A DNA stretch of 29,417 nt from Dialister sp. CAG:486 (GTDB taxonomy: Bacteria > Bacillota > Negativicutes > Veillonellales > Dialisteraceae): assembly GCA_000434475.1 (NCBI GenBank), contig FR879576.1:4544-33960 (forward strand), read 5' to 3'. Below are positions 1 through 7,595 of the stretch, in pieces. The position numbers were made by a program, and so were the translations under genes. The notes under the pieces are model-generated. The model saw only the letters and a program-made list of their open reading frames with translations, had not been told where the DNA came from and ran no database searches. Within the stretch, counting starts at the first letter, position 1. Every line of letters begins with the position of its first letter.

Positions 1-14
1 CGCCCCCCCCCCAC

Positions 15-56
15 CACTCCTCACTCCTCACTCCTCACTCCTCACTCCTCACTCCT
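15..56. repeat. Heptamer tandem repeat (CACTCCT x6)
   Basis: Six perfect head-to-tail copies of CACTCCT follow a run of ten C (3-12). The block lies in a non-coding stretch before the first gene and continues into sequence at 77-120 (an AATCAAAGGGC-like block, then CCCACGGGCTA) that resembles other intergenic repeat modules at about 16530 and 23875. It is probably the edge of a larger interspersed repeat cut by the window start. Copy number is likely to vary by slippage. Confidence 0.9.
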
Positions 57-156
57 AACTGGCGAGTAGAGCTTTCACACGCAATCAAAGGGCAGCACTC
101 CCCACGGGCTACCCTGAACCCTTGACCCCTTATCCCTTCTTCCCATTTCCCAAATA

Positions 157-165
157 TGTTAGAAT
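157..165 (+). promoter_or_regulatory. Extended -10 promoter of the HAD gene
   Basis: TGTTAGAAT is an extended -10 element (TGn then TAGAAT) about 45 bases before the HAD start codon. No good -35 is visible at 16-18 bp spacing, which is usual for extended -10 promoters. Confidence 0.4.
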
Positions 166-209
166 AAATGAAAATGATAGCCCATTTTATTTCCACGGAG
201 GAACCAATC

Positions 210-1349
210 ATGAAAAAAGTCATTTTCGATATAGACGGCGTCCTTTTGAGTGAAGAACGCTACTTCGATGTATCTGCTCTGACCGTATGGGAGATACTCT
301 ACAGCCCTGCGTACATGGGACTTCCCGGCGAACGCGACGATTTTAATGCGGGTCGCATCACCGAAGGGCAGATCGCCGGCTGCCGCAGCGTGGTGTGGGG
401 AAATGACGCCCTGCTATCCTGGCTGAAAGCGCGCGGCATCAATTCGAACTGGGATATGGTACACGCCGATCTCATCACCATCCTCTGGCTGATGGCAGAA
501 ACCTATAAAAAACGCTCCGGCGGAGAAAAAATGTCTTTTACCTTCCACCAGCCACAAGACTTGAAGCGCGCCGGGCAGGAGCTCATGGGACTACCCATGC
601 CGAAAGCAGAAGACGTACTCGATCGCTGGGAGAGTGCCGTCCCCGAAGGACTTCAGGGCGAAGACGTCTTCCGTGCGCTCAAGAGTGCCATGGCGGATAC
701 GATCGACGGCGATCTCTCCTGGACCGACCTTCGCTCCGATTTCTGGAAGATCCATACCGAAGCCTTTCAGGCCTGGTACCTCGGAGACGATACCTTCATT
801 TCCCTCCTGCATCACATGCCCTACAGCGCAGGAAAAACTGGCTTCCTCTCCCGTGAAGTCCCGCTTGCGCCCGCCGCTCACATCCTTTCCCTCTTCCGCA
901 CGCTGAAAGAGCGCGGCTATGACATCGCCATCGCGACCGGCCGTGCCAGAGAGGAGATGGAGATCCCCTTCAAGCTGTTCCACTGGTACGAGGAATTCGA
1001 TCCCTACACCATGGCGACTGCCTCCGATGCGGAAGAATCAGCCGTGAGGCTCGGCGGCCCCGTCCTCGACAAGCCGAATGCCTTCATCTTTTCCTGCGCC
1101 ATCTTTGGAAGAGATCCGGACAATTACAAGGCCTACTCCGAAGAGACCATGCAGCCGGCCAAGGAGGATGAGATCTACGTCTGCGGTGACTCCTACTCCG
1201 ACGTCATCGGCAGCCGCCGCGCCGGCGCGAAATGCATCGGCATCCTGACCGGTCTCGAAGGCAAGGACGCGATCCCGATGTTTGAGAAAGAAGGCGTCCC
1301 CTATGTGGACCGCGTGACGGATATTTTAGAGAAATTGGAGCAGAAGTGA
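210..1349 (+). CDS. HAD-superfamily hydrolase with large cap insertion
   Basis: Predicted cytoplasmic Mg-dependent phosphatase of the haloacid dehalogenase superfamily, 379 aa. Motif I is FDIDGV (nucleophile Asp7, acid Asp9). Motif II is the Thr of IATGR near residue 240. Motif III is probably the Lys of LDKPNA near 285. Motif IV is CGDSYSD near 324, followed by SRRAGAKCIG as in phosphoglycolate-phosphatase-like members. Roughly 225 residues separate motifs I and II, far more than in a typical 220-aa phosphatase, so the cap domain is unusually large and the substrate cannot be guessed. The start at 210 is chosen because GGAGGA (197-202) sits 7 bases upstream; an in-frame ATG at 168 lacks a ribosome binding site. 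It appears to be a single-gene transcript ending at the 1521-1570 hairpin. Confidence 0.85.
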   Translation: MKKVIFDIDGVLLSEERYFDVSALTVWEILYSPAYMGLPGERDDFNAGRITEGQIAGCRSVVWGNDALLSWLKARGINSNWDMVHADLITILWLMAETYKKRSGGEKMSFTFHQPQDLKRAGQELMGLPMPKAEDVLDRWESAVPEGLQGEDVFRALKSAMADTIDGDLSWTDLRSDFWKIHTEAFQAWYLGDDTFISLLHHMPYSAGKTGFLSREVPLAPAAHILSLFRTLKERGYDIAIATGRAREEMEIPFKLFHWYEEFDPYTMATASDAEESAVRLGGPVLDKPNAFIFSCAIFGRDPDNYKAYSEETMQPAKEDEIYVCGDSYSDVIGSRRAGAKCIGILTGLEGKDAIPMFEKEGVPYVDRVTDILEKLEQK

Positions 1350-1404
1350 CCGGCAGCAAGTGGCTGGTGACTCGTACATTTCGTCTGTCATTTCCCTTGC
1401 ACTG

Positions 1405-1429
1405 TCATTTCGAGCGAAGCGAGAAATCT
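1405..1429 (+). repeat. Copy A of the CGAGCGAAGCGAGAAATCT interspersed repeat
   Basis: A 25-bp core identical to the one at 16339-16363. Only the core and a short flank are conserved here, so this copy is partial compared with those at 12966, 16327 and 21928. It lies between the HAD stop and its terminator. Confidence 0.8.
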
Positions 1430-1520
1430 GTTTCGTCAGCAGAGAAAAGAGGAGTAGGGCAGCCATCCATGGAAAGCCTGACATCCCCTTCATGTGCGTG
1501 ATGGAGCTGGTCCTCACAGT

Positions 1521-1570
1521 AAAAACCGCGGGAAGAAAGAACTTCGGAGCTCTTTCTTCCCGCGGTTTTT
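1521..1570. terminator. Strong bidirectional Rho-independent terminator
   Basis: A perfect 20-bp stem (1521-1540 with 1551-1570) encloses a 10-base loop. The right arm ends in TTTTT and the left arm begins AAAAA, so it can act on both strands. It closes the HAD gene on the plus strand. Confidence 0.9.
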
Positions 1571-1734
1571 ATAAATTCAGAGGATCTGTTTCCCGGATCG
1601 TAACAGGAATGAGCGGCTAGTGACTACTGATTTGAATACCGCTTTCAGGCATCGCCCATATATATGCGCGGCACAGCCGCCACCACCATCCCTAATCCCT
1701 AGTCACCAGTCACTAGTCACTCATTCCGGACAGC
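1571..1734. other. Non-coding gap with repeat modules
   Basis: I see no gene here. The stretch holds a block GCGCGGCACAGCCGCCACC (about 1666-1684) and a block of CCCTAATCCCTAGTCACC type (about 1689-1718). Both recur in the gaps near 13000-13215, 16440-16490, 22030-22080 and 24100-24150. Confidence 0.6.
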
Positions 1735-2101
1735 AAAAAACATCCGGGGAACGCTTTCTGCCTTTACCCAAATACAGGCGGGACACGGAATCGGCGCCGG
1801 TGTGGTCAAATGTACCAAAGTACGGACGTCCTGGCTGTCGTCGGTGCTCGGCCTCGCAGGGGGCAGGGAAGCGTGGAAAGCATGGATTTCCCGGATATTT
1901 TTTTGTTTGTCTTACATGTTCAGCCTTAGACAGGTGGGGGAAAAAGACTGACATTTCCGTGCCCTGTCCGATGAGCCGGAGCGCAAAGCAAGATCTTCCT
2001 TCCGTAAGGCTGCTCTCTGTCGTATTTCTTAGCGCTAATGAATTCTGGAAATCAGAGAACAGCCGCGAAAAGGTGTACACACGATGCGCCCTTGGCTTCA
2101 T
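1735..2101 (-). ncRNA. Candidate structured non-coding RNA (unidentified)
   Basis: A near-consensus promoter (2108-2136, minus) points into about 367 nt with no convincing reading frame. Read on the minus strand it can form: a 12-bp helix (2053-2064 with 2008-2019, one U.G wobble); an enclosing 7-bp helix (2085-2091 with 1979-1985, one G.U); a possible H-type pseudoknot (1963-1968 with 1929-1934, crossed by 1946-1951 with 1920-1925); and a 3' domain closed by 1888-1896 with 1742-1751, containing ACGCUU/AAGCGU and CUGCC/GGCAG. A run of six U follows at 1740-1735. Two of the wobbles become A-C mismatches on the other strand, which favours minus transcription. I looked for RNase P, tmRNA, SRP and 6S hallmarks and saw none. 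The helices were found by eye and not by a folding program. Confidence 0.5.
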
Positions 2102-2107
2102 GTCTGT

Positions 2108-2136
2108 ATTGTATACCTTCTTTATGAAAATTGCAA
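2108..2136 (-). promoter_or_regulatory. Near-consensus sigma-70 promoter, minus strand
   Basis: On the minus strand, -35 TTGCAA (2136-2131), a 17-bp spacer and -10 TACAAT (2113-2108), with transcription expected to begin near 2101. It does not precede any recognisable protein gene, which is the main reason to suspect an RNA gene at 1735-2101. Confidence 0.65.
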
Positions 2137-2440
2137 GTCTATGTCTTACGAGCAGTTCACAAGAAATGGTGGATCACTAAAATCTATCAAGGAACGAGCG
2201 CATATATATAGAATCATCCGTCATCCACGAGCTCTTTTATTCACATGGCGGATTATGTCGTGATAAGGAGATGTTGGCAGATCAGTCAGTGAGATAGCAT
2301 TTCTTATTTTTGCTGAGAAAATGAGATGATCGGGGAACCCATTGCGGATAGCCGCCCTTTTAGGGGAAATACACCTTATCATATGAAAATTAGAAACAAG
2401 AGATACAAGGTTAACAAAAATAAAATTAAATTAAAAAATA
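2137..2440. other. Non-coding, AT-rich gap upstream of the receptor gene
   Basis: No credible reading frame. It becomes strongly AT-rich from about 2380 to 2460, as expected upstream of a promoter for the receptor gene. No clear Fur-type palindrome was found. Confidence 0.5.
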
Positions 2441-2598
2441 TTGGACAAAATAAGTAGTTTATGATAGTCTCTTAGAAGGTCATCACTGATCAGGGAATAG
2501 GTGATGAGGATTTTCATCTTTGCCGTGGAAACTCGGACACACTGGCTCTTGATGGAGAACGTTTTCTTCCCGCTCATTTTGGAAAGAGGAGAATGTTT
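2441..2598 (+). promoter_or_regulatory. Promoter region and leader of the TonB receptor gene
   Basis: A possible -35 TTGGAC (2441-2446) precedes an imperfect -10 (TGATAG or ATAGTC near 2462-2469). The leader after about 2470 contains two mutually exclusive pairings: TCATCAC (2480-2486) with GTGATGA (2501-2507), and GATGA (2503-2507) with TCATC (2514-2518). GAGGAG near 2586-2591 is the ribosome binding site and decides the start at 2599. I could not match the leader to a cobalamin or other known riboswitch. Confidence 0.3.
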
Positions 2599-4737
2599 AT
2601 GAGAAAAGGAATGTATAAGATGTTGGCTGCTGCCCTCATGCTCACAATTTCGGGGGGGGTAGTAGGTAGTGCTGCTGATACTGTACTGGATACAGTGTAT
2701 GTAAATGCAGATAGAGATAAGGCGGAAGATACTGTCGGTACACTTCCAGGCGGATTCATCAAAGAAGAACCAAGCGTTGGACTGTTAGGGCATCAGGATG
2801 TAATGGATGCCCCTTTTGCGGTGTCTGAAGTCAGTCAGAAGACGATCAAAGCTTTTGCGTCTCCTGTGAACGGTGTCAACGAAGCTCTTGCGCTGAACCC
2901 TTCTGTCACGATTCAGTCTGGGAGCTTGTATCAGGATATTGCGATTCGTGGATTCAGAACGAATGGTCATAGACAGTACGTAAATGGTATTCCAGGCCTT
3001 CTCTGTCAGGAAAATATTCCATACTACTGGGTAGATAGCGTCAGTGTGGTTTCCGGTCCGAATATCGGCGTCCGTGGTACAGGTCTGAGTGAAGCTATCG
3101 GTGGTGTCGTTGATTATACCTCCAAGAAAGCAGTAACCAATGCCACCGATCTGAAACTGGCGTATCGTGGCGGCAGTTCTTTTGAAGAAGGCGTTGATTA
3201 TCAGACGCGTCTTGGCAGCGATAAGAAATGGGGCGTTCGCGTTACTACGAATAACATTCATGGGGATACTGCAATCGATAACGAAAAGCTGGAACAGCAG
3301 AATATTTTCGTCAATATCGATCACAAAGCAGAGCGCTCAAAGACAAATTTCCTCTTTGGATATAATCATACCAAACATTATGGTGGTCCGTATGGGGTTA
3401 GCTTTGATTTTAAGACGGTAACCGATCTTCCTTCTGCGCCCAAGGGAAGCAACGGATTGAAACCTGATTGGTCTTATAATGCATATGAGAACTATATCAT
3501 GGCGTTCAACCATGAACAGAAGTTGTCTGAACATGTGACCGGTTTCGTGAATGCTGGGTATCATAAGGAAAACTGGTATGGCTTTATTGACGGAAGTCCG
3601 AATGTTTTAAATAATAATGGTGACTACCAAATTAAAATGTCTAACCTTCCGCTGTTCCTTGTGAAAACTTACTTAGGAATGGGCATCAAAGGGGATTTCA
3701 ACATTGGCAAAGTAAAAAATGAATACATGATCGGTGTGGATAAGAGTTGGGAAACCTACGACATTGACAACGGAAATCCTAACTATAAGTGGTCGGGACA
3801 TGGTAACATCTACCAGACCAACAGCTGGGCAAATCCGGGCGATGCACACTGGATTCCACTTCATTCTGATACCACACAGATGGAAGGCTGGCATGTTGTA
3901 GATACTCTGAAGGCACTGGATGATAAGCTACAGGTGACACTTGGCGTTCACGGTCACAGGGCCACAGTAAATCAGGTAGGAGCAACATCTCTGAAAAAGT
4001 CGGATGCCATTACTCCGACCTATGCGATTTCCTATAAATTTACGCCAGATTTCATGATGTATGCTGACCATACGGAAAGCTTCGGGATGGGCGCACGCGT
4101 CTCGACTGATCCTTCATTCAATTATGTCAATAAAGGTAAAATGCTTGATCCGGCCAAGACGAAGCAGAATGAAGTGGGCTTCAAAGTAAAGACTGGTAAA
4201 TTCCTGAACACACTGGCATACTTTGATATCAAACAGGCGAATGCAATTGACGTAAAACTGGCGAATGGCAGACTGCTCCGCGCACTGGATGGAGAGCAGG
4301 AAAATAACGGTTTTGAATGGGCCTTCACTGGAAACATCAATGACAGATGGGATCTCATCGGTGGCGCTATGTATATCGATGTCAAACAGACAAAGACGAA
4401 AAATGGAGCTAATGATGGTAAGCCGGTAGACGGCATCCCGCACTGGACGGCAAATGTCGGCGCGATTTATCATCCAAATAGCCAGTGGTCTATTATTGGA
4501 CGTGGCAATTACATTGGAACAGCGAAGATCAATGGGGATACGGTCAAAGTACCGTCTTCCTTCGTGTTTGATCTGGGTGCAACCTATGATACCACTTTTG
4601 GCAAGACGCCAGTGACTTTACAGGCGATGCTTTACAATGTAGCAGGAAAAGATTACTGGATTCCAAGCGGAAGCTCCAGCAGCTTGACTGTCGGCGGACC
4701 ACGCACCTTCGTATTCTCCGCTAATTTCCGTTTCTAA
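2599..4737 (+). CDS. TonB-dependent outer-membrane receptor (siderophore type)
   Basis: Outer-membrane beta-barrel that imports a scarce ligand (ferric siderophore, haem or corrinoid) using TonB energy; 712 aa. A signal peptide (MRKGMYKML, hydrophobic core, likely cut after Ala25-Ala26) is followed by a TonB-box-like DTVYV (31-35). The plug domain shows MDAPFAVSEVSQKTI, ALNPSV, IAIRGF, YVNGIPG and VVSGPN, the pattern of TonB-siderophore receptors. The rest is barrel and ends in the terminal Phe of FSANFRF, the usual assembly signal. The start at 2599 is preferred over 2593 because GAGGAG would overlap 2593. Codon use looks more AT-rich than in the ABC genes just downstream. The permease begins 19 bases after the stop with its own AAAGGAG, so receptor and ABC transporter probably form one operon. 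Confidence 0.93.
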   Translation: MRKGMYKMLAAALMLTISGGVVGSAADTVLDTVYVNADRDKAEDTVGTLPGGFIKEEPSVGLLGHQDVMDAPFAVSEVSQKTIKAFASPVNGVNEALALNPSVTIQSGSLYQDIAIRGFRTNGHRQYVNGIPGLLCQENIPYYWVDSVSVVSGPNIGVRGTGLSEAIGGVVDYTSKKAVTNATDLKLAYRGGSSFEEGVDYQTRLGSDKKWGVRVTTNNIHGDTAIDNEKLEQQNIFVNIDHKAERSKTNFLFGYNHTKHYGGPYGVSFDFKTVTDLPSAPKGSNGLKPDWSYNAYENYIMAFNHEQKLSEHVTGFVNAGYHKENWYGFIDGSPNVLNNNGDYQIKMSNLPLFLVKTYLGMGIKGDFNIGKVKNEYMIGVDKSWETYDIDNGNPNYKWSGHGNIYQTNSWANPGDAHWIPLHSDTTQMEGWHVVDTLKALDDKLQVTLGVHGHRATVNQVGATSLKKSDAITPTYAISYKFTPDFMMYADHTESFGMGARVSTDPSFNYVNKGKMLDPAKTKQNEVGFKVKTGKFLNTLAYFDIKQANAIDVKLANGRLLRALDGEQENNGFEWAFTGNINDRWDLIGGAMYIDVKQTKTKNGANDGKPVDGIPHWTANVGAIYHPNSQWSIIGRGNYIGTAKINGDTVKVPSSFVFDLGATYDTTFGKTPVTLQAMLYNVAGKDYWIPSGSSSSLTVGGPRTFVFSANFRF

Positions 4738-4756
4738 TCCAAAGGAGAAACAACCT

Positions 4757-5815
4757 ATGAGCAGAACTATCCGCCGGATGCCTCTGGCGATTCTTACGAT
4801 CATTCTCACCGTTCTGCTCCTCTTCTCCTGTCTCCTCGGACTGAAGCTCGGGTATCTTTCTGTGTCCTTGTCGGGGATCGTATCGATCCTTGCTTCGCAT
4901 CTTTCGGGAAGTGCGCTTCCTTCGGATATTGCGATGGGCATTGCGGATGCGGTCTGGGATCTTCGGCTCCCGCGCATCCTGCTCGCGCTGGCGGTCGGGA
5001 TGGGGCTTTCGCTTTCCGGTATGGTGATGCAGGCGATGTTTCGGAATCCGATGTCGGACCCTTACATCATGGGTGTGTCCTCCGGGGCATCGCTGGGGGC
5101 GGCTTCTGCCGTTTTCTTTGGCGCGGGGGCGGCTTTCGGGGTATCTGCGATCGGATGCGGGGCATTTCTCGGCGCCTTGGCGTTGTCACTCCTTCTCGCC
5201 ATCGCGGCAGGCCGCGTGGCACCGGGTGATTCATCCTATCTCCTGATCTTTGGCGCGGCGCTGGCGGCAGTCTGCGGCGGGATCACGAGTGTGCTGGTGT
5301 ATATCGGATCCAATGCGACGGGGATGGATGTGACGCTGTACTGGCTGATGGGCTCTGTTTCCTTCGCGAAACTCCTGCCGACGCTCTCTGTGCTAGCCAT
5401 CGTGCTTGCTTTCATCATTTTTTTCTCTACACAGGCAAGGATCCTGAATCTGATGCTGGAAGGGGAGGAAACTGCTGTCCCGCTGGGGCGGCAGCTCCTC
5501 CCTTTTCGGCGTCTCTATCTGGTGATGAATGCACTCCTGATGGGAAGTCTGGTGACGCAGGCGGGACTGATCGGCTTCGTAGGTCTTCTGGTGCCGCATG
5601 GCTGCCGGATGGTCATGGGGGCGGATCACAGGAAGCTCCTGCCTGTATCCGTTCTTTCGGGAGGACTGATGACGGTCTGGGCAGATATCTTAGGACGGAT
5701 ACTGATCCACGGTGTGGATATTCCTTTGGGTGTCAGCTTATCTCTGATCGGTGCGCCTGTATTTCTGGGGATGCTCATCCGGCGTTCGTATCATTTTGGA
5801 GGAGAAGGGGCATGA
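4757..5815 (+). CDS. FecCD-family ABC permease (first subunit)
   Basis: Inner-membrane permease of the BtuC/FhuB/FecCD family, 352 aa, expected to form half of the channel for an iron-siderophore or corrinoid importer. It has about ten hydrophobic segments and the family signatures MGLSLSGMVMQAMFRNPMSDPYIMGVSSGASLGA (about residues 85-120) and, near the C-terminus, IGFVGLLVPHG, the loop that contacts the ATPase. AAAGGAG at 4741-4747 supports the start. The stop overlaps the ATPase start by four bases (ATGA), indicating translational coupling. The substrate cannot be fixed from the permease; the upstream receptor favours a siderophore-like ligand. Confidence 0.93.
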   Translation: MSRTIRRMPLAILTIILTVLLLFSCLLGLKLGYLSVSLSGIVSILASHLSGSALPSDIAMGIADAVWDLRLPRILLALAVGMGLSLSGMVMQAMFRNPMSDPYIMGVSSGASLGAASAVFFGAGAAFGVSAIGCGAFLGALALSLLLAIAAGRVAPGDSSYLLIFGAALAAVCGGITSVLVYIGSNATGMDVTLYWLMGSVSFAKLLPTLSVLAIVLAFIIFFSTQARILNLMLEGEETAVPLGRQLLPFRRLYLVMNALLMGSLVTQAGLIGFVGLLVPHGCRMVMGADHRKLLPVSVLSGGLMTVWADILGRILIHGVDIPLGVSLSLIGAPVFLGMLIRRSYHFGGEGA

Positions 5816-6582
5816 ATATTTCAGTCAATCATATATCTGCCGGTTATGGGGGAAAGCAGGTGCTGAAGGATGTGTCGATTTACTTCGAAAGCGGACAGCT
5901 GACGGGTATCATCGGGCCGAACGGGTGCGGGAAGAGTACGCTTTTGAAGTGCATTTATCGTCTGCTTCCGCCTTGGTCCGGGGATATCCGGATCGGGGAT
6001 ACGGTTTTGAAGGATCTGCCGTATCGGGAAAGTGCGAAGCGCGTCGCGGTACTGGCGCAGCATCACGCAGCCGGTTTCGATTTTGATGTAGAAGAGGTCG
6101 TGCTGATGGGGCGCACGCCTTACAAAGGGATCACGGAGGGGAACAATCGGGAAGACCGTGACATCGCGCATCGGGCGATGAGGGAAACGGGCGTGGAAAC
6201 ATTAGCGGAGCAGAGTTTTTCTTTTCTCTCCGGCGGGGAGCAGCAGCGCGTGATGCTCGCGCGGGCTCTCACGCAGGAGACGCCCTGTCTCATCCTGGAT
6301 GAACCGACGAATCATCTGGATATCACCTACCAGCTGCAGATCATGGATCTGGTGAGCTCGCGTCATTTGACGGTGCTTGCGGCCATTCATGACCTGAATA
6401 TCGCAGCCATGTATTGTGACAAGATCGCAGCGATGAAGCATGGAGAGCTGGTCGCCTTCGGCAGGCCTGAAGAGGTCTTGACGGAGGAGCGGATCTGGGA
6501 TCTGTATCATGTGAAGGCTGAGGTTTTTCCGCGAAAAGATGGAAGGCCGGCTGTGATTTTTGAAAGAGGAGCCATCGTATGA
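5812..6582 (+). CDS. Iron/corrinoid-type ABC transporter ATPase
   Basis: Cytoplasmic ATPase of the FecE/FhuC/BtuD family, 256 aa, which powers the two flanking permeases. Walker A is GPNGCGKST (about 34-42), the Q-loop is in VAVLAQHH (about 80-87), the ABC signature is LSGGEQQRV (about 141), Walker B is CLILDEPTNHLD (about 160), and the H-loop is AAIHDLN (about 194). It overlaps the upstream permease by four bases and its own stop overlaps the next start by four bases. It sits between two different permease genes, an arrangement that implies a heterodimeric membrane channel. Confidence 0.95.
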   Translation: MNISVNHISAGYGGKQVLKDVSIYFESGQLTGIIGPNGCGKSTLLKCIYRLLPPWSGDIRIGDTVLKDLPYRESAKRVAVLAQHHAAGFDFDVEEVVLMGRTPYKGITEGNNREDRDIAHRAMRETGVETLAEQSFSFLSGGEQQRVMLARALTQETPCLILDEPTNHLDITYQLQIMDLVSSRHLTVLAAIHDLNIAAMYCDKIAAMKHGELVAFGRPEEVLTEERIWDLYHVKAEVFPRKDGRPAVIFERGAIV

Positions 6583-7595
6583 AGCCTGTCTATCGTGTGA
6601 TGCTCATCAGCTTTCTCTGCCTGCTCCTGACGCTTCTATCATTGGGGGTGGGAGAGGTCTCCCTTTCACCGGCAGAGACTTGTCATTATTTGTATCTGGC
6701 GCTGACTTCGCCGGAAGGAAGTGGGATGGTCGAGCAGGATGTGCTGCAGTTCATCCGTCTGCCGCATCTGGTACTGTCTTTCTTCATCGGGGCAGGACTC
6801 GCCGTCTGCGGGGCAGTGATGCAGGCGGTGATGAAGAATCCGCTGGCAGATCCGTATCTATTGGGGATTTCCTCTGGTGCAAGTCTGGGCGCGGTGCTGG
6901 CGATCGCACTCGGTATCGGGATGATCGGGAGCTTTGATGGGATCGGCGCCGCGGCTTTTCTTGGCGCCGGACTTGTTTCCCTTCTGATTCTTCTTATTTC
7001 TTCGATCAGCGGTAAAGGAGAGGGATTGACACTGCTTCTGGCAGGTTTTGCACTCAATGCAGCCTGCTCGGCTGCTGTGAGCTTCTTTGTCACCGTGGTG
7101 GCGGATACGTCGAAGACGCGGTCTATCCAGTTCTGGATGATGGGGAATATCCGTGCTGACTCCTGGATGGCGATCGGCATTTTGGCGATTCTAGTGACGG
7201 CTGGATGTTTCTACTTCTTCTCCCAAAGGCGCATCCTCGACCTGATGCTCATGGGGGATGACCTCTCTTTAACCATGGGGCAAAAACTTTCGACGTATCG
7301 AAAAGTGTATATCGCCGTCATGGCGCTTCTTGTCGGAGCGGTGGTGTACATGTCGGGTATGATCGGATTCGTCGGGCTCATCATCCCGCACGGCGTACGT
7401 CTCCTCGTGGGGAGCAGCCATGGACGTCTTCTTCCGCTGGCGGCGCTTACGGGAGGGACATTCCTCTGCTGGGCGGATATTCTGGGAAGAAATGCGATCT
7501 CCGGACTGGAGCTGCCTGTGGGCGTCATGGCCGCACTGGCAGGTTCGCCCTTTTTCCTGTGGATGCTGATATCCAGAAAGCAGGTGAGAAGATGA
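6579..7595 (+). CDS. FecCD-family ABC permease (second subunit)
   Basis: Second, non-identical permease of the FecCD family, 338 aa, with about ten membrane segments. It repeats the family signatures: GAGLAVCGAVMQAVMKNPLADPYLLGISSGASLGA (about 65-100) and IGFVGLIIPHGVRLLVG (about 262-280). The presence of two distinct permeases suggests a FecC/FecD- or FepD/FepG-like heterodimer and not the BtuC homodimer. It starts within the ATPase stop (ATGA) and ends within the start of the binding-protein gene (ATGA), so four transporter genes are translationally coupled. Confidence 0.93.
   Translation: MKPVYRVMLISFLCLLLTLLSLGVGEVSLSPAETCHYLYLALTSPEGSGMVEQDVLQFIRLPHLVLSFFIGAGLAVCGAVMQAVMKNPLADPYLLGISSGASLGAVLAIALGIGMIGSFDGIGAAAFLGAGLVSLLILLISSISGKGEGLTLLLAGFALNAACSAAVSFFVTVVADTSKTRSIQFWMMGNIRADSWMAIGILAILVTAGCFYFFSQRRILDLMLMGDDLSLTMGQKLSTYRKVYIAVMALLVGAVVYMSGMIGFVGLIIPHGVRLLVGSSHGRLLPLAALTGGTFLCWADILGRNAISGLELPVGVMAALAGSPFFLWMLISRKQVRR

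Noticed and set aside
1735..2101. SRP RNA, suggested by CGGAAGGAAG on the minus strand (about 2005-1993)
   Set aside because: The partner internal-loop sequence of SRP domain IV is missing and the overall fold differs.
1620..2180. 186-codon plus-strand frame and the 126-codon minus-strand frame 2101-1721
   Set aside because: The peptides are not protein-like, begin in or run through repeat modules, and the minus frame would start at the very transcription start with no ribosome site. The RNA reading is preferred.
2470..2598. Cobalamin riboswitch before the TonB receptor
   Set aside because: The conserved B12-box and GCCACTG-type core were not found; only a loose AGGGAATAGGTGATGA resemblance.
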